Part shown: positions 47,103 through 57,116 of the stretch, piece by piece
Layout of the letters: every line of letters begins with the position of its first letter
How positions within the stretch are numbered: position 1 is the first letter of the stretch
Assembly (NCBI GenBank): GCA_018857735.1
Contig: JABMCL010000106.1
Location: forward strand, 777,501-841,500
Length of the DNA stretch: 64,000 nucleotides
Source of the DNA: Alviniconcha marisindica
Taxonomy: Eukaryota > Mollusca > Gastropoda > Provannidae
Reading direction: 5' to 3'
Position numbers and translations under genes: made by a program
The notes under the pieces: model-generated
Told to the model about the DNA's origin: nothing
The model's database searches: none
Seen by the model: only the letters and a program-made list of their open reading frames with translations

Positions 47103-47150
47103 CCCATCCTCTCTGTCTCTCTCTCTCTCCCTCTCTCCAGTCCTTTCAAA
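45575..47150 (+). repeat. 1.6 kb pyrimidine-rich minisatellite
   Basis: Almost only C and T on the + strand. Much of it is ~45 bp units with TCTCTGTACTGTCTGTTCCC and CTCTCTTCCTCTCTCTC. A pure TC run lies near 47055-47095. It gives reading frames over 500 codons in several frames that are not genes. Lies in intron w11/w12. Confidence 0.95.
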
Positions 47151-47734
47151 CCTTCCCATGGCAGTTACATTTTCATTTTCATAAGTGATTGGAAAAATTC
47201 ATTCTTTTTGATTTTAATTTCTATGTTGCCATTGTTTCCCCCAGGATTATTTGCTTTAGTTTGCAAGAGATCATTTTGAGATAGGAAGCTGAATGATTTG
47301 TAGTTTTGTGGAATCAGGATGTAGAGATTTTTTTTAAATAGAAAGCTGAATGGTTTCTGTTTTTTTTGGAATCAGAATGTATTTAGACTGCTGTCTTATC
47401 ATTTATGCTCCTTTGTGCTTTGATGTGATGCTGAAGTATATGCCTGTCCCATGCCATGTCACAGTTACAAATATAGTTTCATCAGTGTAGCGGCAGTTTG
47501 ACTGCCTGGTTTCAAAGCTAGCTGCTATGTAGAACCCTTTTAAGAACCTCCTTCTGCTGGTGTATGCTTTATTTGCGTGTGTGTGTTTATGTGTGTTTGA
47601 GAGAGACAGAGGCATAAAAATACGGAGTGAAAATTATTGTAAGTGCTATCTCAGAGGCAAAGTCCAAGCACTGGTTTACGACATCCTTTCTCCAACCGCT
47701 GCCATATTTGATTATGCCACAGGTCTCGAAAAAC

Positions 47735-48215
47735 TGTTAGCTAACAAACAGTTTTTTGTTGGTGCTCAAAGTCAAATGGCAGTAAGTTTGATCAGGCATT
47801 TCTTTATAACCGCCGATGTTGCTTGGTTGAGTGTTGCTTTACGTCCACAGAAACCGTAGGCTTATTAGGGACGGGAGCCCAGGACGGCCACCTCGACTTT
47901 CACACAGCTCCCAAGCTCTGTCAGCGTTGCTTACACCAGCACAAATAAAACCAGAATAGTTTATATTTAGGTGGAACTCTTTTTTTAATCTTTTTTTATA
48001 TCTGCGGTGGGCACACTTAATGTTTACACGCGTGCTTGGACTCGTGTCTTGCTTTCACAGTCTTATAAGTACCCAAACCTTCAGAGGGTGCTGACAGCAT
48101 CGGTGGACAGCTGCACGGAGATAAAGAGTGCCCCTTCAGTGACATAACCAAATCTGGCAGAGTTTGGAGGAAGTGCCCGAAAGCAAGGCTTGGAATGTGT
48201 CTCAGATACTGTCCA
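47735..48215 (-). repeat. Dispersed element, copy 2 of an inverted pair
   Basis: GAGATAAAGAGTGCCCCTTC, CAGTTTTTTGTTGGTGCTC and TACCCAAACCTTCAGAGGG are reverse complements of parts of 18230-18620. Contains an extra ~100 bp (about 47830-47930) not seen in copy 1. 47160-47734 has no recognised feature. Confidence 0.83.
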
Positions 48216-48309
48216 AGAGCGATCTGTCAAGCTCTGCATGATCATAACCTCCACTGGGCTTTGCATTTTGATATGTGTGATGCTGCCGCTGATGACCTTG
48301 ACCCATTTC

Positions 48310-48610
48310 CTCTTTCACAGGAGTTTTCGGAAATAATGAGTTAAGATTTATCATTTTTTAATGTGAATTGAGTTTTCAGAAATAATGAGTGATGACATCA
48401 TTTTTTTAAATGTGAGTTGACACATAATGAGTTAAGATATATATATTTTTTTTAATGTGAATTGAGTTTTTGGCAATAATGAGTAAAGAATTTTCATTTT
48501 TTTAATGTGAGTTGAGTTTTCAGAAATAATCAGTGATGATTTTTCATTTTTTTAATGTAAGTTGACAGTTTTGGGAAATAATGAGTTAAGATTTTTCATT
48601 TTCTGTAAAG
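48310..48610. repeat. ~60 bp minisatellite, about five copies
   Basis: Units with AATAATGAGTTAAGATTTTT, CATTTTTTTAATGTGAGTTG. Followed at 48640-49000 by two or three ~110 bp copies with TGATTGTAGTTGTACGTGAG. 49010-49500 shows nothing recognised. Confidence 0.85.
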
Positions 48611-49539
48611 TCAGTTCGCAGAGTATTTTCCATTCTTGTAGTTTATTGTGGTAGGTTGTTATAAGTACTACATCATCTACAGACAGCATTATTTGGTGAC
48701 CAGATCCAGTGGATGTCGGTGCCACATTGTTGCAGATAGTGTTGTCAGTTGTAGCTGGATGCGAGTGCCTTGTTGTCTATGGATGGTTTTGCTGATTGTA
48801 GTTGCATGTGAGTGCCGTATTGTCTGTTGATCGTGCTGTAGTCGTCCGTTCAGTGCCATACCATTTACAGACCTATGATGTTGTTGATTGTAGTTGTACG
48901 TGAGTGCCGTATGGTCTGCTGATAGTGCTGTAGTTTGTCATCCATTCAGCGCCATACCCTATACAGACCTATGATATTGTTGATTGTAGCTGGATGTCAG
49001 TGGCAGACTGCCATTTGGTACTACTTCTGGTGCTTCAGAGTAGATGGCATATTATATAGAGCTTTTGGTACAGATTTGCAGAACGCATGCTTTCTCGCAG
49101 ATCTGGGCTTACACGACTCTCATGATGGATATGACAGCGCCTCAGTCCGTGTTATTGGTAATCCATTTTTTCCCTTCTTTTGTTTTCTTTGCTTAGAACA
49201 CCCACATATTTTTGGAGTATGTATTTTTAGAGAGAGAGAGAGAAAAAAAGCTTTTGTGATGATTTGTTTGCATGAAACTATGTTTCTTATTCTTATTTCT
49301 TTAATTTAAAAAAAAAAGTTTCTTACCTTTACAGTTGTTTGATATGTGTTTGATAGAGTGCATGCACCAGTCCTATTTTGGTTGCTTGTTGAGCCTTTGC
49401 CTGCTATCTCCTGCCATGAACTTCCCATCTGCTTTAGGCCCCTGTCAGTGTAGACAAAGATGTTATACACCAAGATGGTGCAGTCCTTTTATGAATATTC
49501 TTTAAACACTTTTTGGAAATCATACACACATATATATAT

Positions 49540-49540
<1 letters not shown>

Positions 49541-49590
<50 letters not shown>

Positions 49591-49760
49591 ATAACAAAGT
49601 CCGAGCATGATATATATATTAAGAGAGAGAGAGAGCATCAGCATCCATTCACATATTCACACCATACAATTCAATAATAAAACAAGAAGTGAAATTTAAC
49701 ATGGCACACACGCACATTTGAATGCACACACACACACACACACCACACACACAACCACAC
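49541..49760. repeat. GA run and CA run
   Basis: GA at 49541-49589 and 49621-49635; CA at 49727-49755. Confidence 0.93.
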
Positions 49761-50044
49761 CAACACACAAGGGTGCTCATTCTCCGTGCCAGGACTACCC
49801 AGTTTAGGTGCAGACTGCGCTATCTTGGTGTATAATATCTTTGGTGCTCCTAAAAGGATGTTATTTTGTATGACACCCAAGACAGTACAAGAAGACATTA
49901 CATTCTTTAGACTGACTTGTTTGGCACCTGTTGTCACTTTGAGCCACTGCAGTGAAAGCAAGGAGTATGGTGTGTGAACATGGTGTGTTTAAGACCTGTC
50001 TTCCCCAGATTACTACTAGCCTGCGTTTTTGGCATCGGTTGGTC

Positions 50045-50290
50045 AGTGAGAAACTGTGCTGTTTTCGCCGTGAGAAACTGCGCTTTTTTTGTATATTTTT
50101 TATTCACAGCGAGAAACCGTGCTGTTTTCACAGTAAGAAACTGCTGTTTCTGCAGTGAGAAACTGTGCTGTTTTCACCGTGAGAAACTGCGCTTTTTTTG
50201 TGTATTTTTTATTCACAGTGAGAAACCGTGCTGTTTTCACAGTAAGAAACTGCTGTTTCTGCAGTGAGAAACTGTGCTGTTTTCACATCA
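50045..50290. repeat. Tandem ~121 bp repeat with GAGAAACTG sub-units
   Basis: Two copies with GAGAAACTGTGCTGTTTTCA, CTGCGCTTTTTTTGT and TTTATTCACAG; within each copy a shorter GAGAAAC.GTGCTGTTTTCAC motif repeats. Confidence 0.9.
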
Positions 50291-50559
50291 GCCTGAAAAC
50301 ACAATACAGGAGCGTAGCATATTGTACAGGATTCAGATTAGGGTGATTTCTTTTGATGCACCTCTCGGTCGATCTGCCTCGACGTCACGCCAGCAACAGT
50401 TTTGATTTGCACTGCATGGAACTGCTTTAAGCGACTGCAGAAAGAGTATGGCTTCTCCGGCAAGTAGGTCAGCCTGCGTGTTCTGTGGATCAGCTGTGTG
50501 TAGGCTTGCATGCACTTCAGGAAACCACAAGGGATGAGGCAGGGTTGGTGTGTGGTGCT

Positions 50560-51500
50560 GAGAGGGTCTTCTTGGGTTGGGGTAATGAGGGATGGGGGTG
50601 TGGGGGGGAGGGGGGGCAGTGTTGGGTAACTGGTATGAGAGGGTGGGGGCAGGATTGGAGTGGGATGCAGGGACGCTGTTGTGGGGTGGGTGGGGCAGTT
50701 TTAGGTTGGAGAGGGTGGGGCGGGGTTGGAGTGGGATGCATGGATGGTGTTCAGGGGTGGGTGGGGGCAGTGTTGGGTTTGAGAGGGTAGGGCAGGGTCT
50801 AAGTGTGATGCAGGGAGGGTGTTCTGGGGTGGGTGGGGGCAGTGTTGGGTTTGAGAGGGTAGGGCAGGGTCTAAGTGTGATGCAGGGAGGGTGTTCTGGG
50901 GTGGGTGGGGGCAGTGTTGGGTTTGAGAGGGTAGGGCAGGGTCTAAGTGTGATGCAGGGAGAGTGTTGTGGGATGGTTGCGGCAATGTTGGGTATGATGG
51001 GGTGTGGTAGGGCTGAAGTATGATGCAGGGAGGGTGTTGTGGGGTGGGGGTGGCAGTGCTGAGTATGATGGGGTGTGGTAGGGTCGAAGTGTGATTCAGG
51101 GAGGATGTTCTGGGGTTTGTGAGGGTAATGTTGGGTATGATGGGGTTGGGCAGGGTTTGAGTAGGACGCAGGGATGACGTTCTCGGGTAGGTGGGGCAGT
51201 CTTGGGTGTGAGAGGGTTGGGCAGGATTGGAGTGTGATGCAGGGAGGGTGTTGTGGGGTGGGTGGGGCAGTCTTGGGTATGAGAGGGTGGGGCAGGGTCT
51301 GAGTGTGATGCAGGGAGGGTGTTGTGGGGTGGGTGGGGCAGCGTTGGGTATGAGAGGGTGGGGCAGGGTCTGAGTGTGATGCAGGGAGGGTGTTGTGAGG
51401 TGGGTGGGGCAGTGTTGGGTGTGATGGGATGGGGCAGGGTTGGTATGGGACGCAGGGAGGGTTGGACCAGGTGGGGAGGGGGAGGCGTTGGGTGTGATTG
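50560..51500 (+). repeat. G-rich ~65-70 bp minisatellite
   Basis: About 12 copies with GGGGTGGGTGGGGGCAGT, GTTGGGTTTGAGAGGGTAGG and TGTGATGCAGGGAGGGTGTT. Each unit has four or more G3+ runs on the + (RNA-sense) strand, so G-quadruplex formation is plausible. A C-rich patch follows at 51607-51690. Confidence 0.93.
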
Positions 51501-51769
51501 GGTGCCGGTGGGAGGGTTGAGGTAGCAAGATTGTTATTTATGTCCTGACTTTGAATCCATTAAGACTTGTCCACCCAGGTCAATTTCCACTGGCACCTCA
51601 CCTCAACCCCCCCCCCCCCCCACTCCCCCTGCCCCCCCCCAACTCCCCCCACCCCCCACCCCCCACCCCCAACCCCACCCCTCACCATCTCCTTCACATC
51701 TTACCAAATTCCAGTGAGAACCAGTTCGTCAGTCTGTTTGCATTTTCTTGTTTTATGTAGTTGAAAGAG

Positions 51770-52042
51770 TTTTGTTTCAGTTATACCTCCTAGAACTAAT
51801 GTAAGAGCGGTATGTTCTTATTTCAGTTATAACTCCTAGAACTAATGTAAGAGGGGTATGTTCTTATTTCAGTTATACCTCCTAGAACTAATGTAAGAGG
51901 GGTATGTTCTTATTTCAGTTATACCTCCTAGAACTAATGTAAGAGGGGTATGTTCTTATTTCAGTTATACCTCCTAGAACTAATGTAAGAGGGGTATGTT
52001 CTTATTTCAGTTATACCTCCTAGAACTAATGTAAGAGGGGTA
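51770..52042 (+). repeat. 47 bp minisatellite with acceptor-like unit, upstream of w12
   Basis: Six nearly identical copies with TATGTTCTTATTTCAGTTAT, ACCTCCTAGAACTAATGTAA and GAGGGG. Every copy contains TTCTTATTTCAG, a good 3' splice consensus, 430 bp or more before the real w12 acceptor. Confidence 0.93.
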
Positions 52043-52177
52043 TTGATGTGTCTTGTCTGTTCTGCTTCATGGGTCAAGCATCTTTGGAAACATTGAACCT
52101 TGGCAACCAGGATTGTACCTTAACAGCAGGCAGCATCTTATGAAAAGGCTGGGGTCATGTTTACACTGTCAAGATTT

Positions 52178-52290
52178 GTGTGTGTGTGTGTGTGGCATGC
52201 GTGCGTGTGTGTGTGTGTGTGTGGTGTATGTGTGTGTGCGTGCGTGTGTGCGTGTGTGTGTGTGAGTGAGTGTGTGTGTGTGTGTGAATG

Positions 52291-52321
<31 letters not shown>

Positions 52322-52380
52322 TGTGTGTGTGTGCGTGTGTGCTGTGTGTGTGGTGTGTGCGTATGTGTGTGTGTGTGTGG
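52178..52380. repeat. TG-rich microsatellite
   Basis: TG with GCGTG, GAGTG and GGTG steps, ending about 90 bp before w12. Confidence 0.95.
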
Positions 52381-52470
52381 AAAGGTAGTCTTAATTTTAC
52401 CTTGAAAAAAATTGGCATGGACATGTGAAGATCATGCAGTTAGTGAGCTGTGATGTGCGCTTGGCCTTAG

Positions 52471-52610
52471 GGAATTTCCTGATGGAGGTGATGTGTAAAT
52501 ACTGGATCTTCGTCTGCGCTGGGATGTTGCTGCTCATCTCCGTGCAAGAGGTGGTCATCTACCGCACCATCTACATGATCCTCTTCCTCATCTTCATCGT
52601 CTTTTTCCAG
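52471..52610 (+). CDS. Piezo: Piezo exon w12
   Basis: Acceptor TTGGCCTTAG; donor GTAGGC. The two first bases join the A of w11 to give Arg. It reads RNFLMEVMC, then KYWIFVCAGMLLLISVQEVV and IYMILFLIFIVFFQ. This is nearly identical in pattern to vertebrate KYWIYVCAGMFIVVSF... and YMFLFLLCLTLFQ, a Piezo signature region. Ends in phase 0. Confidence 0.97.
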
Positions 52611-52665
52611 GTAGGCGAAGACACTTGTCGCTGCTGTCAACGGCCAGCATGCTTGCTCTTCTTTC

Positions 52666-52894
52666 TTAACCCCTTCACTGGCATGATATCACTTGAAAAC
52701 GACCAAGAAAAGTGCGAAATCTGAAACCCTGTTGAGGCCCAGGAGCCTTTTTGCTTTCTTTTTCGCCCTGGCGTGTGAAAGTATTTTCATCAGACCTCAT
52801 AGCATTGAAAACAGATGTTATAAGATTGGAAAGTATGCTGTTTGCAGGCGGGTCTGTGCATCATTTAGACAGGCTGGGGCAGTGAAGGGGTTAA
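52666..52894. mobile_element. 229 bp MITE with TTAA ends
   Basis: TTAACCCCTTCACTG at the left and CAGTGAAGGGGTTAA at the right are exact inverted copies beginning with TTAA, the target site of piggyBac-type elements. It sits 56 bp after the w12 donor. A degraded relative is at 34874. Confidence 0.87.
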
Positions 52895-53038
52895 ATGCTT
52901 GTGCTTGGTTTAAGCAAAGTTCATTTACATTTATGTAAATATGGAGAAAAAGAGAGTTGCCCTCCTCATAGCTACACTTACCTGTGATTTTGCCTACTTA
53001 CCTGTGTTTTCACCCACCTTGTTTACCTGCGTGTTCAG

Positions 53039-53168
53039 GTGTCTTACCCGCTGTGGCGTGCACCGATGTCTGCATTCTGGTGGGCGGTGATTGTCTACTC
53101 CATGACCGTCCTCAGCATCGTCTGCACTTGCCTGTGTCTTCACCCACCTTTTTTACCTGTGTGTTCAG
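53039..53168 (+). pseudogene. Decayed duplicate of the 5' part of exon w13 (decoy exon)
   Basis: It repeats, at an offset of exactly 130 bp, the region from about 35 bp before the w13 acceptor through 88 bp of exon. Roughly nine mismatches are seen over about 125 bp. Against w13 the changes turn Leu/Phe/Val/Ile/Tyr positions into Pro, Ser, Ala, Ser and Cys, at sites conserved in Piezo. It keeps the acceptor (GCGTGTTCAG) but has no donor before the second copy. Reading through would enter w13 in the wrong frame, because 130 is not a multiple of 3. It must be skipped for a working protein. Confidence 0.88.
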
Positions 53169-53317
53169 GTGTCTTACCCGCTGTGGCGTGCACTGATGTT
53201 TGCATTCTGGTGGGTGGTGATTGTCTACTCCATGACCGTCCTCATCATCATCTACACGTACCAGTTTGAGAGGTTCCCCGGTTACTGGGCGAGCACCACG
53301 GGATGGGACAACACCAC
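53169..53317 (+). CDS. Piezo: Piezo exon w13 (functional copy of a duplicated exon)
   Basis: Acceptor GTGTGTTCAG; donor GTAAGT. Phase 0 start, two bases carried over. It reads VSYPLWRALM, then FAFWWVVIVYSMTVLIIIYT, then YQFERFPGYWASTTGWDNT. It matches vertebrate VYYSLWRKLLKAFWW... and YTFQFQDFPAYW. A 130 bp upstream duplicate (53039-53168) has the same acceptor but no donor and has lost several conserved residues, so this copy is chosen. Confidence 0.95.
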
Positions 53318-53374
53318 GTAAGTAAAGTAGTTCACACTCACTTTGTCACACTCTGCACGGGTTCACCCAGTAAG

Positions 53375-54700
53375 AGGGGACAGGGTGAAGGTGGGATGGG
53401 GTGAGAATGGGACAGGGTAAAGTTGGGGTGGGGTGAGAATGGGACAGGGTAAAGGTGGGATGGGGTGAGAATGGGACAGGGTAAAGGTGGGGTGGGGTGA
53501 GAACAGGACAGGGTAAAGGTGGGGTGGGGTGAGAACAGGACAGGGTAAAGGTGGGGTGCGCGGGGTGGGAACAGGACAGGGTAAAGGTGGAGTGGGGTGG
53601 GAACAGGACAGGGTAAAGATGGGGTGGGAACAGGACAGGGTAAAGATGAGGTGGGGTGAGAACAGGATAGGGTAAAGGTGAAGTGGGGTGCAAACAGGAC
53701 AGGGTAAAGGTGAGGTGGGGTGCAAACAGGACAGGGTAAAGATGAGGTGGGGTGCAAACAGGACAGGGTAAAGGTGAGGTGGGGTGAGAACAGGACAGGG
53801 TAAAGGTGGGGTGGGGTGCAAACAGGACAGGGTAAAGGTGAGGTGAGGATGAGAACAGGACAGGGTAAATTTGTGGGGTGGTGGGAAGGGGGGGTGAGAA
53901 CAGGACATTGTAAAGGTGGGCAGGGTAAGAACAGGACAGGGTAAAGGTGGAGCACAGTAAGGGTGAGGGAGAGTAAAAGTGGGACAGCGCATAGTCAGTT
54001 CAGGCTGGGACAGGGTAAAGGGGTAAGAAAAGGACAGAGTGAGTAAGTAAGTAAGTAACTTGGTGTTTTATGCCCAGTCTACCATTGTGGTTATATCAGG
54101 GTGAAGGGACAGGGTGAAGTTGGGATGTGGTACGGGTGAGGGAGAGTAAAAGTGGGACAGCGCATGGTCAGTTCAGAATGGGACAGGGTAAAGGGGTGAG
54201 AGCTGGACAGGGTGAAAGTGGGGCTCAGTAAGGGTGATGGAGGGTAAAAAGGGACAGCACATGGTCAGTTCAGGATGGGACGGGGTAAAGGTGGGATGGG
54301 GTGAGAGCAGGACACGGCGAAGGTGAGGCACAGTAAGGGTGAGGGAGAGTAAAAGTGGGACAGGGCAAGGTGAGTTCAGGATGGGGCATGGTAAAGGTGT
54401 GGCAGGGTGAAGGTGGGGTGTAGGAAGGGTGAAGGAGAGTAAAAATGGGACATCACATGGTCAGTTCAGGGTGGGACAGGGTAAAGACATGGTGTGGTGA
54501 GAGCAGGACAGGGTGAAGTGGGGGTGTAGTAAAAGTGGGACAGTGCAAGGTCAGTTTGGGATGGGATATGGTAACGGTAGGGTAGGATGAGAGCAGGACA
54601 GTGTGAAGATGGGGTAAGGGTGAGGGACAGTCAAAATGGGACAGGGAAAGGTAAGTTGAGGATAGGCTAAAGGTGGGACAAGATAAGGACAGGGATAGGT
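53375..54700. repeat. ~31-33 bp G/A-rich minisatellite and longer derivatives
   Basis: To 53960, about 19 copies with GACAGGGTAAAGGTGGGGT and GGGGTGAGAACAG. From 53960 a longer ~110 bp unit includes GTAAAAGTGGGACAGCGCAT and GGTCAGTTCAGG. A ~60 bp dispersed element interrupts at 54041. Confidence 0.93.
54041..54103 (+). repeat. ~60 bp dispersed element inserted in a minisatellite
   Basis: GAGTAAGTAAGTAAGTAACT, TGGTGTTTTATGCCCAGTC, TTATATCAGGGTGA. Confidence 0.83.
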
Positions 54701-54754
54701 TAAATATGAGGCATGGTGAGAGTGGGACAAATAAAGGTGGGACACAGTGACAGA

Positions 54755-56195
54755 AGGAGAGTAGCCAGTGAGTGAATGGGTGTAATCAGTGAGTGAGCGT
54801 ACCTGGTAATTGAGTGGGTGTGACCAGTGAGTGAATATAGTCTGTGAGTGGGTATAACCAGTGAGTGGGTGTAGTCAGTGGGTGAGCATAGCTGGTAAGT
54901 GAGTGGGTGGAACCGGTAAGTGAATATATGCATGTGTGTAACCAGTGAGTGAGTGGGTGTAACCTGTGAGGGAATGGGTGTAACAGTCAGTGAATGCATG
55001 TAACCAGTGAATGAGCATAGCTGGTAATTGAGTGGGTGTAGCCAGTGAGTGAATATAGTCCGTGAGTGGGTGTAACCGGTGAGTGGATGGATGTAGCTAG
55101 AGAGGGGATGTAGCAAGAAAATGAGTGCAGATAGTGAGTGAGTGGGCGCGGCTATGGAATGTAGCTAGGGAGTAAATGGGCATAGCTTTTGAGTGAGTGT
55201 GGCAGGTGAGTAAATGGGTGTAGCTACTGAGTGAGTGTGGCACATGAGTAAATGTGTGTAGCTAGAGAGGGGGTGTAGCTATTGAGTATGGCAGGTGAGT
55301 AAATGGGTGTAGCTATTGAGTGAGTGTGGCAGGTGAGTAAATGGGTGTAGCTTTTGAGTGTGGCAGGTGAGTAAATGGGTGTAGCTGTTGAGTGAGTGTG
55401 GCAGGTGAGTAAATGGGTGTAGCTACTGAGTGAGTGTGGGACATGAGTAAATGTGTGTAGCTAGAGAGGAGGTGTAGCTATTGAGTATGGCAGGCGAGTA
55501 AATGGGTGTAGCTATCGAGTGAGAGTGGCAGGTGAGTAAATGGGCATAGCTATTGACTGAGAGGCAGGTGACTAAATGGGTGTAGCTAATGAGTGTGGCA
55601 GGTGAGTAAATTGGCACAGCTAGAGAGTGGATGTAGTCATTGAGTGAGTGTGGCAGGTGAGTAAATGGGTGTAGCTAGAGAGTGTGTGTAGCTGTTGAGT
55701 GGGTGTGGCAGGTGAGTAAATAGGTGTAGCTATTGAGTGTGGCAGGTGAGTAAATGGGTGTAGCTATTGAGTGTGGAAGGTGAGTAAATGGGTGTAGCTA
55801 TTGAGTGAGTGTGGCAGGTGAGTAAATGGGTGTAGCTATTGAGTGTGGCAGGTGAATAAATGGGTGTAGCTAGAGTTAGTGGTGCAGGTGAGTAAATGGG
55901 TGTAGCTAGTGAGTGAGTGTGGCAGGTGAGTAAATGGGTGAGCTATTGAGTGTGGCAGGTGAGTAAATGGGTGAGCTATTGAGTGTGGCAGGTGAGTAAA
56001 TGGGTGTGGTTAGAGAGTGAGGGTGGCAGGTGAGTAAATGGGTGTAGCTAGTGAGTGAGTGCGGCAGGTGAGTAAATGGGTGTGGCTAGAGAATGAGTGT
56101 AAATGATGAGTGGTTGTGTACCTGGTGAGTGAGTGTGGCTGTTAGTGAGTGTAGTTAGAGAGTGACCGTAGCTGCTGAGTCAGTCGCTGTCAAGT
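54755..56195 (+). repeat. Donor-like minisatellite in intron w13/w14
   Basis: Early part (to about 55080) has AACCAGTGAGTGAGTGGGTG units. From 55140 there are about 30 copies of a ~31-43 bp unit with GGCAGGTGAGTAAATGGGTG and TAGCTATTGAGTG. Nearly every unit carries CAG|GTGAGTAA, a near-perfect 5' splice site on the coding strand. Confidence 0.93.
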
Positions 56196-56389
56196 GAGTC
56201 AGTGAAATATGTAGCATGGAATGACATTATACCTTGTACTGTTTATGTGGAAGGATGTGGGTACTTACTGATTTATTACCTGGAGAGGTGTTGTATTCTG
56301 AGTGAACTGTGGTATTGTATTCCTCTGCAAGTTGGGAGTTTCCACTTGGGTGAAAAGAAAAAAAAAGACCAGAGTCAGGCAGAAGGTGC

Positions 56390-56875
56390 CAGTTGTTGTT
56401 GTTAATCACTTTAAATAGCGCTGTTCCCCACTCTCTAGCAGGCTCACTGCGCTCTTGTCGCATGGGACTAAATGAGTGACTGTAGCTTTTTACAGCACAC
56501 TTTGAATATCCACTCAAGTGGTGTAGTTGCTGCGCTGTTTGGTTCTTACATGGTTGGTGCCACTTGAAACTGCTGCCATCTCAGCATAGTGCATAGTGCA
56601 TCATAGAACCATGCACCATGTCACGTCACTTCATGCAAAGCCACATACATAGGGGGTGCACGCATGTTTAGCTGTAACCTGCCACTGGCACTTTTGGCAG
56701 AATGACCAGGATGTTTTATGTACTACTGCGGTAATTCAAGGTGAACAGATGCCAAAACAGGAGTCAGCACAGAAAGTTGACCCTGGAGAAGAAAATTCTC
56801 CCGCTGCACTTGCCAGGGCTCAAACCTGTGATCATGGTCTGGCACTCTAAACACTGAGCTATTCCCGCTCCCTTT
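56390..56875 (-). repeat. tRNA-derived SINE, minus strand
   Basis: Head at the right: on the minus strand GGGAGCGGGAATAGCTCAGT (A-box region, 56843-56861) and B box GGTTTGAGCCC (56816-56826). The body contains GCAAAGCCACATACATAGGG and AGCTGTAACCTGC, shared with 63105-63580. Confidence 0.83.
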
Positions 56876-56969
56876 GTTGACTGAGCCGACACGCAGCCAA
56901 GCATTTAATGTTGTGGGTTGGCCGTTGCTGGCACTTACTGAGTGGGGATCTCTGCTGCTTCGTCCCCAG

Positions 56970-57116
56970 GCTAGCAGACATAGGTCTGGAGAAGTTCAAT
57001 GGCACGGAGCTGTTCATCAAGCTGCTGACCCCCACCTCCTTCCTCATCGTCATCATCCTGCAGGTGCACTACTTCCACAAGCCTTTCATGCGGCTGTCGG
57101 CGCTGGACAGGTACAG
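56970..57116 (+). CDS. Piezo: Piezo exon w14
   Basis: Acceptor TTCGTCCCCAG. The first base completes Thr from w13. It reads TLADIGLEKFNGTELFIKLL, then FLIVIILQVHYFHKPFMRL and SALDRYR. Vertebrate: LGLEQFSVSELFSSIL ... ILQLHYFHRPFMQL. Two donors six bases apart are possible: GACAG|GTACAG (end 57110) and TACAG|GTGAGG (end 57116). Both keep the frame and differ by Tyr-Arg; the second fits the consensus better and is used here. Confidence 0.93.

Noticed and set aside
45538..47188. Open frames of over 500 codons in the pyrimidine tract (Ser/Leu/Pro) and Arg/Glu frames on the other strand
   Set aside because: Pure composition effect: TC repeats lack stop codons. No start context, domain or splice evidence.
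53039..53269. Reading the first w13 copy as a real or mutually exclusive exon
   Set aside because: No donor, conserved residues lost, and the frame fails on entering the second copy.
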